64,000 bases of DNA from Croceibacterium ferulae (GTDB taxonomy: Bacteria > Pseudomonadota > Alphaproteobacteria > Sphingomonadales > Sphingomonadaceae): positions 1-64,000 of the forward strand of contig NZ_QZVQ01000007.1 of NCBI RefSeq assembly GCF_003660445.1, given 5' to 3'. Both the position numbers and the translations under genes were made by a program. Of the stretch, positions 17,820 through 25,934 are shown in pieces (within the stretch, counting starts at the first letter, position 1; the number at the start of each line of letters is the position of its first letter). The notes beneath the pieces are model-generated. The model was not told where the DNA came from. It worked only from the letters and a program-made list of their open reading frames with translations, and did not search any database.

Positions 17820-18761
17820 GTGGCAGTCGCAAAGGACAGGATTGTGATCGTCGGCGCCGGGCATGTGGGCGCGACGGCAGCTTACGCGCTGATGCTGCGC
17901 GGGCTGTTCACCGAAATCGTGCTGATCGATGCGGACGAGGGCAGGGCAACTGCCGAGGCGACCGACATTGCCGATGCGAACGCCCTGGCACGCCCCGGCC
18001 AGATCCGCAGCGGCAGTTACGCCGATGCCGCCGATGCCCGGATCGTGGTGCTAACGGCCGGCGCCGCGACCCATGGGGACGAGACGCGGCTGTCGGTCGC
18101 CGGGCGCAGCGCGGTCATCGTGCGCGAATGTGTCGCCAACATCATGCAGGCGGGCTTCACCGGCATCCTGGTCGTTGCCGCGAATCCGGTCGATGCGATG
18201 ACCCAAATCGCGCAGGAGGCAGCGGGCCTGGCGCCGGACCGGGTGATCGGCACGGGCACGCTGCTCGATAGTGCCCGATTCCGGCAGCGACTGGCGAGCC
18301 AGCTGAAAGTGGCGCCGGCGGCGGTCGAGGCGCTGATCCTGGGGGAACATGGCGACAGCGAGGTTGCCGCATTCTCCACCGTGCGAATCGGCGGCGTAGC
18401 GCTGGACAGCTTTCTGGGGTCACGGCAGATCCCGCGCGCAACGATTGCCGAGGACGTGATGCGGGCAGCCTACACGATCGTGCATGGCAAGGGGTATACG
18501 TCGTTCGGCATCGCGACCGCCATCGTTCGCATCTGCGAGGCGATCCGCCGGGATGAGCGGGTGGTGCTGCCCGTCTCCACCCGCGCGGATGGTGCGTTCG
18601 GGATCGAGGGCGTGTGCCTGAGCCTGCCATGCCTGATCGGGTCCGAGGGCATCCTGCGGGTGCTGGCCCCGGATCTGTCGGAGGTCGAGATCGAGGGGCT
18701 GCGCCGCTCCGCCGACATATTGAAGCGAGTGGTGGCAAGCCTTTCCGGGGCGTCTGACTGA
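17820..18761 (+). CDS. ldh: L-lactate dehydrogenase
   Basis: A 313-residue NAD-dependent L-lactate dehydrogenase (LDH/MDH family) that reduces pyruvate to lactate and restores NAD+. The Rossmann glycine motif is GAGHVGATA near residue 12. The substrate arginine lies in LLDSARFRQ, and the catalytic His-Asp pair region reads GEHGDSE. The active-site loop has GDETRLSVAGR rather than a malate dehydrogenase pattern, which favours lactate; malate is not excluded. The GTG at 17820 is chosen because AGGAG (17808-17812) lies 7 nt before it; the TTG at 17805 would overlap that site. It is downstream of aox and the receiver-like gene, suiting a low-oxygen or redox-balance role. Confidence 0.87.
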   Translation: MAVAKDRIVIVGAGHVGATAAYALMLRGLFTEIVLIDADEGRATAEATDIADANALARPGQIRSGSYADAADARIVVLTAGAATHGDETRLSVAGRSAVIVRECVANIMQAGFTGILVVAANPVDAMTQIAQEAAGLAPDRVIGTGTLLDSARFRQRLASQLKVAPAAVEALILGEHGDSEVAAFSTVRIGGVALDSFLGSRQIPRATIAEDVMRAAYTIVHGKGYTSFGIATAIVRICEAIRRDERVVLPVSTRADGAFGIEGVCLSLPCLIGSEGILRVLAPDLSEVEIEGLRRSADILKRVVASLSGASD

Positions 18762-19187
18762 AGCCGCCCAAGGGAAATCATTACATCAAGCGGTCGAGGT
18801 GTCCAGCTACAATCTTTAACTCGGCGGCATCAGCAACCTTGTTCCAGCTCATGTCACTGGTCCACGCTGACAAGGCGCCGTGCCAAGCGAGCGCCAGGCA
18901 GAACCGATCGCCCGGAGAAGACATCTACGTAACGTGTTGCAGGCGCGACCGAATGGCCTACGCCTCAAGCTATGCCAATCTCCGCCATAGCCGGTGCCTT
19001 TTGGGTATGCCTTTGGAAGACCAGGTACAAAGCGGTCTCTTTTCCGTTCGCCAGCAACGTGAAACGGACTTAACCTCGGAGGACCATCTAAAAAGGACTA
19101 TGGGGACTTATCCGAGCCTATCTCCGCGCCTCTTCTGCTGAACGGGAAGCAACTCGCGGCCGAGCCGCGCTAGAGGCGTTCGCTGCC
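18762..19187. other. Gene-free stretch before the glycosyltransferase remnant
   Basis: About 425 bases with no supported gene. A 100-codon open frame on the plus strand (18839-19141) has a Cys- and Arg-rich product without domain or ribosome-binding site. The ldh transcript presumably ends here, but no classical terminator is obvious. Confidence 0.5.
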
Positions 19188-19448
19188 TTATACGGCTGTC
19201 GGATAGCAACCGCCTATGCGAATTGCGCCGCCCAAGCTGAGTGCCTGCCCGGTGGTCCCGAGGCCTCCGTGGTGAACCACCGCTGCTGCATGCGGCAACA
19301 GGTGCTGGTGCGGCGCACAGCTTCGCACCAGCACCTGATCTGGTCTTCGCCTCAGCCTCCCCACCAGAAGCACCGCACGGCTGCCAAACTGTGTGGCCGC
19401 CGTTGCGGCTTGTGCGTAAAGTTCGGTGTTCCAGTAAGGAAGGACCAA
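19188..19448 (-). pseudogene. Remnant of a UDP-glycosyltransferase
   Basis: The minus-strand translation contains RAVLLVG, then a segment ending in CAPHQHLLPHAAAVVHHGG and GTTGQALSLGG. This is the nucleotide-sugar binding signature near the C-terminus of macrolide/UDP-glycosyltransferases (GT1 family, such as zeaxanthin glucosyltransferase). Similarity covers only about 19232-19421; neither the N-terminal domain nor the rest of the C-terminus is present in any frame nearby. It is a decayed fragment, showing that this area has lost genes. Confidence 0.65.
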
Positions 19449-19518
19449 TCAAAGCGACCCGAGCAGCGGAGTGGTCCGTTATCACGAAAGCCAGCTAGCT
19501 CCGGAGCTAATGCCCTAC

Positions 19519-20127
19519 TTATTTAAAGAAAGTCCTAGTCGCATTGATGCCATTATTTAGATGTGCTGGCAGGATTAATAACTCGAACGTGTTGCCATCT
19601 ACTACTTTAATAGGAAATGTGTCTTTATCATAGTCGCTTGGTGATAACCTTATTAGCAGCGAAGCTGTATCTGCCGGATCCTGTAATATCTCAGCGTCGC
19701 CCTTAGAATATCCTAGAGCTCTGCTAGGGTTTGGATTTGGTCCGCACACTATTTCCCATGCTGGATAATCTAACTCGCTCTCTGAAGTGGGCTTTATATT
19801 ATCAGTGGCCTCATAATTCGTATGGTACTCACCTGCCAAGACCCGCGGGCTGTCAGGTGGCGAGACATCAAGAATGATGCGGGAGGTCACTCTGTACGTT
19901 TGGCCACAGCAATAAACGCAGAGTGCCTCTCGCCCGGTATTTAAACCAAAGCGCTTTCCGTCCCAGTTTTCGCGAAATGCATCCTGAGCGTACCAAGTGC
20001 CGCTCAGAGTTCGACGCAGTTCTGAAGATACAGATGACTGCGCCGATGCCCAACTATGGAACGTAAGCAGAACAGGCAACAAGAACAGCCGCCACCAAGA
20101 TAGTATTTTTAACACCCTCGCGCACAT
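19519..20127 (-). CDS. Exported hypothetical protein
   Basis: A 202-residue protein with a signal peptide: WWRLFLLPVLLTFHSWASA, cleaved near residue 29. The mature protein begins QSSVSSELRRTLSGTWYAQD. That resembles small beta-rich periplasmic proteins, and the two adjacent cysteines in CVYCCGQTY plus CGPNP could form disulphides. No family is recognised. Its start overlaps the end of the upstream gene by 19 nt, so the two form an operon. The gene is clearly AT-richer than the surrounding core genome, pointing to horizontal transfer. Confidence 0.75.
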   Translation of the reverse strand: MCARVLKILSWWRLFLLPVLLTFHSWASAQSSVSSELRRTLSGTWYAQDAFRENWDGKRFGLNTGREALCVYCCGQTYRVTSRIILDVSPPDSPRVLAGEYHTNYEATDNIKPTSESELDYPAWEIVCGPNPNPSRALGYSKGDAEILQDPADTASLLIRLSPSDYDKDTFPIKVVDGNTFELLILPAHLNNGINATRTFFK

Positions 20128-21053
20128 CGACTGCTACCTAATTCGGTGCTCCAGTCGCCTGCTCTATCTGCATCGTCCAAGCCAGAGCGCGCTTCCGTCG
20201 TCGACCTGCTGCTCTTCCAAGCCTCGACGTTAGCCCGCGCCATCGCAACGGCAAAGGTAGCATCGTCCGCTGCCGCTCGGCGAGCGGCAGCACGGTCACG
20301 ATACATCTGATTAACAGAGGCGGCGTCGTCACGCGCTTCCTCTAGGCGTTGCTCATAGTCACTCTGCATCCGTGCAACCGCTCCACCGTCATGCAATGCG
20401 GTGCGCGCCGTCGCGGTTTCAAAAGCCGCAACGCGAGCATCCGCATTTGTAGAGCTTCTGACTTCCCCGAAAGTGGGGGCGTAAACAGGTGTAAATTGAT
20501 CGGAAGCTCCCATGGTTCGTGCCATGGCTGCATCGAAGTTCGCCGCAGCCTGCGCTGTCGCTTCGAGCGATGCAGTGGTAGCTGTCCGACCAACAACATT
20601 CGCTACTCCGCTACCGCCGGCTGGTGTACGATAAACTTCTGCTATCAACTCTTTTCCGTGTTCGATGACTGCCGAGGGGGCGGAAGAGGTCGTTCCCATG
20701 ACGTTATCAATTTGGCTGGTCAAAGAACTTGCTACCGCCTCTTGTCCACCGTTGTTGCGGAGGTCATTAGCAATTTGCCACGCCTCTTTAGCCTGCCGCA
20801 TCAACTCATCAGCGCGGATAGCATTGCATTCATTCCATCGAGCGAGCACCTCCCGATAGCCTGGGATCTCGTGACTTCCGTTTTCAAGGTAGCGTCTGTA
20901 CGGGGCGGAATCCGGAGCTTCACCGCAGGAGCTTGCTTGCGCCTGTGTTGGTACGGACTGAGCCAAACACAAAATTGTTGCGCCAACGCTTAGGAAACGT
21001 CCCCTCGAGAGGATTAGCGGAATTGATTGGGTGAACCCTTCAAGCAGCGCCAT
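20109..21053 (-). CDS. Exported alanine-rich coiled-coil protein
   Basis: A 314-residue protein of unknown function. The start at 21053 (MALLEGFTQS) gives a signal peptide that ends near SVPTQAQASS; a start 22 codons earlier would hide it. The mature protein has one cysteine-bearing N-terminal segment (SSCGEAPDSAPYRRYLENG), then long Ala-rich helices (ARDDAASVNQMYRDRAAARR, ADDATFAVAMARANVEAWK) that suggest coiled coil. The end overlaps the next exported gene. The exported pair may form one surface or periplasmic complex, perhaps linked to type IV secretion or conjugation, where helical exported proteins of this type occur. That link is only a guess. Confidence 0.7.
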   Translation of the reverse strand: MALLEGFTQSIPLILSRGRFLSVGATILCLAQSVPTQAQASSCGEAPDSAPYRRYLENGSHEIPGYREVLARWNECNAIRADELMRQAKEAWQIANDLRNNGGQEAVASSLTSQIDNVMGTTSSAPSAVIEHGKELIAEVYRTPAGGSGVANVVGRTATTASLEATAQAAANFDAAMARTMGASDQFTPVYAPTFGEVRSSTNADARVAAFETATARTALHDGGAVARMQSDYEQRLEEARDDAASVNQMYRDRAAARRAAADDATFAVAMARANVEAWKSSRSTTEARSGLDDADRAGDWSTELGSSRCARGC

Positions 21054-21275
21054 TCTGCTAGCCCTATCGCGGTAACTCATGCCAGAGCGCCACTCTATCA
21101 CAGCCCAGTCAGTCGACATACTTCGATCTTCGCTTCCGCACCTGGGTTGAGCGTGCGGCCACTTCTAAGTCGCCTTAAGCCTAATGGCAGGAAACCACCC
21201 AGTTTCGGCCATACGGAGGCAAGCGAAGCTCGCCTGAAACCGGAAGGGCGGCTTTGGCCCTACCCTGACCAGAAC

Positions 21276-21306
21276 CTGCTGTTCAGCTTACGCCCCGAAG
21301 CGGACA
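21276..21306 (+). repeat. Dispersed degenerate repeat, copy 2
   Basis: Matches 10869-10899 at 27 of 31 positions in the same orientation. A related core (AGCGGACAT next to GAAAGTGGGT) is seen on the minus strand at about 21851-21885, after the VOC gene. All copies are non-coding. Confidence 0.5.
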
Positions 21307-21399
21307 ATTTGAGAGCCCAGGGGTGACCGCGGGTTATCTACCGGTTAGGCGGTAACGCGAATGGCGATCGGAAGTCGATCAGTCTTCAGGAGAGTATGC

Positions 21400-21798
21400 G
21401 TGCTTTTTCACACCATGGTCGGATCGAACGACATTGAACGGTCCAAGCGCTTCTACGACACGGTGCTCGGCACCTTGGGTGCAGGGGAAGGGACGCGGAA
21501 CATCGCCGACAGCGGTCATACACGTCTGATCTACAATAACGGCAATGGGACCAACTTCATTGTCAGTCAGCCGATCAACGACGAACCGGCAAGCGTCGCT
21601 AACGGCAGCACCGTCGCCTTCTCCTGCGATTCGCCGGAGCAGGTGAAGCAGCTTCACGACACCGCCGTTGCCGCTGGCGGAACCTCGATCGAAGCTCCGC
21701 CCGGACCGCGCGAAACTGGCTCCATGGGAACCATCGAACTGGCATATTTTCGTGACCCCGACGGCAACAAACTGTGCGGAATTCATTTTCCTGCCTGA
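21400..21798 (+). CDS. VOC family (glyoxalase-like) protein
   Basis: A 132-residue single-domain protein of the vicinal oxygen chelate fold. Features are a metal-ligand His near the start (LFHTMVGSNDIERSKRFY), TVLGTLG, and the C-terminal pattern ELAYFRDPDGNKLCGIHF with the family FxDPDGN motif. Such proteins act as glyoxalase I, dioxygenases or resistance proteins; the specific reaction is not visible. The GTG at 21400 is chosen because AGGAGAG (21388-21394) lies 5 nt upstream, which falls inside the longer open frame beginning at 21361. It stands alone between AT-rich orphans and a gene-free stretch. Confidence 0.85.
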   Translation: MLFHTMVGSNDIERSKRFYDTVLGTLGAGEGTRNIADSGHTRLIYNNGNGTNFIVSQPINDEPASVANGSTVAFSCDSPEQVKQLHDTAVAAGGTSIEAPPGPRETGSMGTIELAYFRDPDGNKLCGIHFPA

Positions 21799-22417
21799 CC
21801 CGTCCCGCAGGGGCCCGCTTCTAACCCTAGCGAACCTCAATCATGCGGCCCCGCGGATGTCCGCTTGCCACCCACTTTCAGCCATTTAAGCAAGTGATCA
21901 GGCGGTCCGAAAGCAGTCGCCGAATGGCCTGAACGATTGGCGGCTTTCTGGCAGCGACAAGGCTGCGCTCCACGACCGGAGGGCGATTTTTTAGCGCCAT
22001 CGGTCATAGGAAGCAGCCCACCGCGATGACCCGCCGCTCTCGTCGCTGTCACCCCTTCAAACGCGCTTCTCCCCCCGCCTCGCCCGCGCACTTCTTATGT
22101 CGGTTTTGATGCACCTGGCTTAGGTTCGCAAACCCGCAGCAATCCTGCGCATTCCGAGCTTGGAGATCAGTCTCGCGCTGATGCGATATGATGCACCTGG
22201 TTGGCCTGTTAGGATCGGCATGCCGACCAGTGCTTTCGCCTCCACCTACGGTGGCTTGGCCCGGCCTTTGCGCTTGGCCCTCCTGCCAAGCCCTGGCGGC
22301 GCAAGCCGCCCCGCACGCCGCTGCCGCTGACGCTCCGCTGGTGGTGCGGCACTGGCCCTACAGACCGGATGATCGATCATTGCAGCGCCTGAGGGCGCGC
22401 CAGCGGCCTTCAATCTT
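21799..22417. other. Gene-free stretch before the integrase unit
   Basis: About 620 bases with no convincing gene. It holds a minus-strand copy of the dispersed repeat near 21851-21885 and an 11-bp direct repeat GATGCACCTGG at 22108-22118 and 22190-22200. A 125-codon open frame on the plus strand (22188-22565) overlaps the HTH gene and looks compositional rather than coding. If the integrase marks a mobile element, its far end or control sites could be in this stretch. I found no copy of the tRNA-Ser 3' end here. Confidence 0.5.
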
Positions 22418-23242
22418 CTATCCCTTAGTTCTGATGGAGGGGTACAATGCCAGGTTGGCACTCGCACTAGGGCTGCTGAAGAGTTCGACCAACTCGAGGT
22501 GCTGCCGCAAGCCGTCAGGGTTGCCGCGGTACATGTGGGCAAAACGCTCTTCGGGCGATGCGTAGGCAAGGCGGCGTCTGTCGGTGCGTTCTTGACCGAG
22601 CGACGTGGCAACGGTGGCTGCGAAGCCGGCAATCAGCCGTCCCGCTTTGCCGGCCATGCGCGTTGGCACAGGGCCTGAGCCGGTGCGCTGAGTTGCTGGT
22701 TCACGCAGGCGATCGCCCAGCTTCTGACGCAGGTAGCGGAGGATCTCGACCGGCACCCGCGCAAGATCGATGAAGTATGCATTGCTGGTCTGCTTGCGCT
22801 GCGGCCCCTCGCCAGGAGCGTTGCCGGTCGGCACCGTGCGCCTAACCCAATCAACGATCCGCTGACGCCGCAGCACCTCCAACTGCCGCACCACGGTGCG
22901 GCGCGACAGCCGGCAGGTGGCCGTGATCGTGTCGAGTGCCGGATCGCACCTGCCGGTGGTAAAATCCATGTGGCTCACGAGCGCCTCAAACACCCGCATC
23001 GCGTTGGCGCAGATTGGCTGTGGCTTGCCGGCCTCACGGACATGGTCAGAGTATCGCCAGATGGCTTTGCGCAGCACGTCAAAGAACTTGAACGCGCCGG
23101 CCTTGCCATCGCTGGCCTGCCAGCAGGTGGTCGCCACCTGCGCACGGGGATCGGCGACATCGTAACTTCGGCGCCATGCCGAAGCACGTTGGCCTTGCGG
23201 GGCAGGGCAGGGCAGTGCGCCGAAGTGAGTGCGCCGGCTCAT
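22418..23242 (-). CDS. Winged-helix DNA-binding protein, replication or regulatory type
   Basis: A 274-residue protein. The middle region has a winged helix: ANAMRVFEALVSHMDF, then DTITATCRLSRRTVVRQLE (recognition helix) and RRQRIVDWVRR (wing). It is followed by ARVPVEILRYLRQKLGDR and a basic C-terminus. Proteins of this layout occur beside integrases on mobile elements in sphingomonads, as replication-initiator-like or regulatory proteins. I cannot tell which it is. It starts 28 nt after the integrase stop on the same strand, so the two are probably co-transcribed. Confidence 0.7.
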   Translation of the reverse strand: MSRRTHFGALPCPAPQGQRASAWRRSYDVADPRAQVATTCWQASDGKAGAFKFFDVLRKAIWRYSDHVREAGKPQPICANAMRVFEALVSHMDFTTGRCDPALDTITATCRLSRRTVVRQLEVLRRQRIVDWVRRTVPTGNAPGEGPQRKQTSNAYFIDLARVPVEILRYLRQKLGDRLREPATQRTGSGPVPTRMAGKAGRLIAGFAATVATSLGQERTDRRRLAYASPEERFAHMYRGNPDGLRQHLELVELFSSPSASANLALYPSIRTKG

Positions 23243-23270
23243 GCCGCACCTCCCAGCTCAGCTGCTCGCG

Positions 23271-24527
23271 CTAGCGGCGTGGACCTTCCAGCAACTCCAT
23301 CGCCGGCGGCATGCCCTCGAGCAGCAGGTCCGCCCATTCCTGCGCGATCTCGCGGCGACGGGGCAGATAGGCTGCCCGGTTGTAGCTGGCTTCCACGCTG
23401 GTCGGGATATGTGCCAGCATCAGGTCGATGATCGCGCGATCGCCGGCCAGCCCTTGCTGCTGAGCCCGCTCGTTCATGACGGTCGAGAAGGTCGCTCGCC
23501 AACCATGGGGTACATGCCTGCCATTGGCGGTCTGCCGATTGTAGAGATAGCCGACGGCGTTCTCGCTGATCGGTCGGTGGGCATGCCGCTGGCTGGGAAA
23601 CACCAGCTTGCTGTACGGCGCGAGGGTGCGCGCCGCCTGCAGCACTTCGACCGCCTGCCACGAGAGCGGCAGCAGAAAGTCGAAGCGAGCATCGAGCTTG
23701 CGCTCGAGCTTCAGCTTCATGCGGGCGGCAGGCACCCGCCAGACGGGCTGCTCGGGATCGAGTCCGTCGAGCTCCGACCACGCGGTGGTCCGAAGCACGC
23801 CTTGGCGCAACGCCGTGAGTGCCAGCAGACGTGAGGCAAGCTTGGTCATCGGGTGCGCTGGTGCGGCTTCCACCGTGCGCAGCAAGGCGCGTGCTTCCTC
23901 CAGCGTCGTCAGTGCCGGCTGGCGTCCTTTGATCAGCGGCTTGAGCGCAGCCTTGATCGGCATGGCTGGATCGCTCTCCGCCAATCCGGTGGCGATCGCA
24001 TAGCCATAGACTGCCGAGATGCGCTGCCTGACCCGGCGCGCCGTCTCGATCGATGGCCTGTTCTCGATTGCCCGCACCACCTCTAGCACCATAGGCGAGG
24101 TGATGCCTTTGATCGGCAATCCGCCGATCCGCGGGAACACGTCCCGCTCCAGACTGCCGAGGACATCTGCCGCGTGTTGCGGCACCCAGGAGCTGGCCTG
24201 TCCTTGATGCCAGTCGCGCGCCACGGCCTCGAAGGTTGTATCCGCTTCCTGCTGGCGGACCGCTGCAAGCTGCCGTGCATTGAGCGATGGATCGACCCCG
24301 CTCTTCAGCAATCGTGCGGCATCTTCCCGCGCCTCGCGCGCTGCGCCAAGGCCCATCTCCGGGTAGCTGCCCAGCACCAGCCGCTTCTCCTTGCCGAGAT
24401 AGCGGTACTTCCAGCGCCAAGACCGAAAGCCGGTGCGCGTCACGAACAGGTACAGGCCGCGAGAATCGGCGAGCTTGTAGTCCTTCTCGGCGGGCTTGGC
24501 CTTGCGGCACTGCAGGTCGGTCAGCAT
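23271..24527 (-). CDS. Tyrosine recombinase, P4-type integrase
   Basis: A 418-residue integrase. The N-terminus (MLTDLQCRKAKPAEKDYKL, DSRGLYLFVT, KWKYRYLGKEKRLVLGSYP-like strand) is the DUF4102 arm-binding domain of P4/CP4-type integrases. The catalytic domain has the first Arg in ALRQGVLRTTAW, the HxxR box in HGWRATFST, a later His in LAHIPTS and the Tyr in EASYNRAAYLP. The start at 24527 avoids a long upstream extension that would run toward the tRNA gene. It sits 159 nt from the 3' end of tRNA-Ser and reads away from it, the usual position of an integrase relative to its attachment site. The matching second att copy was not found in the window. Confidence 0.9.
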   Translation of the reverse strand: MLTDLQCRKAKPAEKDYKLADSRGLYLFVTRTGFRSWRWKYRYLGKEKRLVLGSYPEMGLGAAREAREDAARLLKSGVDPSLNARQLAAVRQQEADTTFEAVARDWHQGQASSWVPQHAADVLGSLERDVFPRIGGLPIKGITSPMVLEVVRAIENRPSIETARRVRQRISAVYGYAIATGLAESDPAMPIKAALKPLIKGRQPALTTLEEARALLRTVEAAPAHPMTKLASRLLALTALRQGVLRTTAWSELDGLDPEQPVWRVPAARMKLKLERKLDARFDFLLPLSWQAVEVLQAARTLAPYSKLVFPSQRHAHRPISENAVGYLYNRQTANGRHVPHGWRATFSTVMNERAQQQGLAGDRAIIDLMLAHIPTSVEASYNRAAYLPRRREIAQEWADLLLEGMPPAMELLEGPRR

Positions 24528-24685
24528 GCGATGCCCCCGCTTCTGCAAACCTGTGCCCCCATAATGCCCCCACCTGCGCCGCGCTCGTATGACACGACGT
24601 GAGATAACGTGAGACGAACGAGACGCAAGAAGTTCCGCTTTTCCGCGGCTTGTGAGACAACCTGGCACCGAGTGACACAGGTATT

Positions 24686-24775
24686 TGGCGGACAGAGTGG
24701 GATTCGAACCCACGGTGAGCGTGAACCCACGGCGGTTTTCAAGACCGCTGCCTTAAACCACTCGGCCATCTGTCC
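24686..24775 (-). tRNA. tRNA-Ser (anticodon TGA)
   Basis: A class II tRNA with long variable arm. The acceptor stem GGACAGA (24775 inward) pairs with TCTGTCC near 24690-24696. The discriminator G is at 24689 and an encoded CCA at 24686-24688. The anticodon loop CTTGAAA gives TGA, reading UCA-type serine codons. The T arm reads GTGGGTTCGAATCCCAC. It is a likely attachment site for the adjacent integrase. Confidence 0.96.
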
Positions 24776-24892
24776 TTGGGCGATGCCGCTAGCTTGCGAA
24801 CGGGGCCTCGCCAAGTGAAATGGCGACCGGGCGGAGCAGATAGGCGACCCGATGGTTTGCACCGGACCTGCGCTTTTGCCACAAGGGGCACC

Positions 24893-25912
24893 ATGTTCAT
24901 GCCATTCCGTCCGCTACTCGCCGCCTGCGTGGCGCTGTTCGCCTGTGTCCCGGCGTGCGCGCAGGATACGTCGTTCGATGCCTATCTGCAGCAGGTCGCG
25001 GCCAGGGCGCGCGATGCCGGCGTCACCCAGTCGACCATCGCCAGCGCCTTTGCCGGCCTGACCCCCAACCAGCGGGTCATCGCGCTGGACGGGGACAACA
25101 CCTCTTCCGGCGGCGCAGCGCGGGGGTTCCCGCCGCTGGCGCCGTATCTGGAAAGTCACAACACGCAGGCGCGGATTGATGGTGGCCGCAGGGCATATCA
25201 ACGGCTGCGGCCGCTCGCCGCGCAGGTAGAGGCACGGTATGGAGTGCCCGCGCCTATCCTGTTCGCCATCTGGGGGCACGAGACATCCTATGGCGCGGTG
25301 CGTGGCAATTTTGATCTGGTGCGATCGCTGGCGACCTTGGCGTGGGAAGGGCGAAGGCGCGAACTGTTTGAGGGCGAGCTGATCGACACGCTGCGCATCC
25401 TGGACACCGGCATTCCGCGCCAGACCATGGTTGGCAGCTGGGCCGGGGCCTTCGGCAACCCGCAATTCCTGCCGTCGGTCTATCTGCGGCTGGCGGTGGA
25501 TGGCGATGGCGATGGCGTGCGTGACATCTGGACCAGCGAGGCAGACACGCTGTATTCCATCGCCAACTACTTCCGCGATGCCGGATGGAGGGCAGGGCAG
25601 CCGTGGGGTGTGCGCGCATACACGCCCAACACCGTGGACCGGGCTGCACTGACGACGGAAGTCGTCGCGCCGGTCTGTCCGCGGGTTCATGTCCGGCACA
25701 GTCAGTGGCGCACGGTTGCCGAATGGCGTGCCCTGGGCGTGACCCCGCAAGGCCCGATCGCAGATGATGCGATGGTCGCCCTGTTCGAACCCGATGGACC
25801 TTCGGCGCCTGGGTACCTGATCACCCAGAATTATCGCGTAATCCTGGAGTACAATTGCTCCAACTATTATGCGATGAGCGTCGGCCTGCTGGCGGACGAG
25901 ATTGCCCGCTGA
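24893..25912 (+). CDS. Lytic murein transglycosylase, MltB type
   Basis: A 339-residue periplasmic enzyme that cleaves peptidoglycan to 1,6-anhydromuropeptides. A signal peptide (MFMPFRPLLAACVALFACVPACA) leads to the mature N-terminus. The catalytic Glu is in ILFAIWGHETSYGAVRG, the MltB-family signature, and AFGNPQFLPSVYL and GDGDGVRDIW follow. The second signature and the overall length fit the TIGR02283 group of MltB-like enzymes. The ATG at 24893 is chosen after AAGGGG. It lies 22 nt ahead of a penicillin-binding carboxypeptidase, so the two peptidoglycan enzymes form a unit. Confidence 0.9.
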   Translation: MFMPFRPLLAACVALFACVPACAQDTSFDAYLQQVAARARDAGVTQSTIASAFAGLTPNQRVIALDGDNTSSGGAARGFPPLAPYLESHNTQARIDGGRRAYQRLRPLAAQVEARYGVPAPILFAIWGHETSYGAVRGNFDLVRSLATLAWEGRRRELFEGELIDTLRILDTGIPRQTMVGSWAGAFGNPQFLPSVYLRLAVDGDGDGVRDIWTSEADTLYSIANYFRDAGWRAGQPWGVRAYTPNTVDRAALTTEVVAPVCPRVHVRHSQWRTVAEWRALGVTPQGPIADDAMVALFEPDGPSAPGYLITQNYRVILEYNCSNYYAMSVGLLADEIAR

Positions 25913-25934
25913 TCCGGCGGCTTTGAAGGATTGC

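Noticed and set aside
18839-19141. Plus-strand frame of 100 codons after ldh
   Set aside because: No ribosome-binding site, domain or signal; Cys/Arg-rich product looks like non-coding sequence.
22188-22565. Plus-strand frame of 125 codons ahead of the HTH gene
   Set aside because: Overlaps the end of the HTH gene on the other strand; composition biased to Ala, Pro and Arg, with no domain.
24521-24862. Minus-strand frame of 113 codons across tRNA-Ser
   Set aside because: The translation is that of the tRNA itself plus flanks, a well-known artefact over serine tRNA genes.
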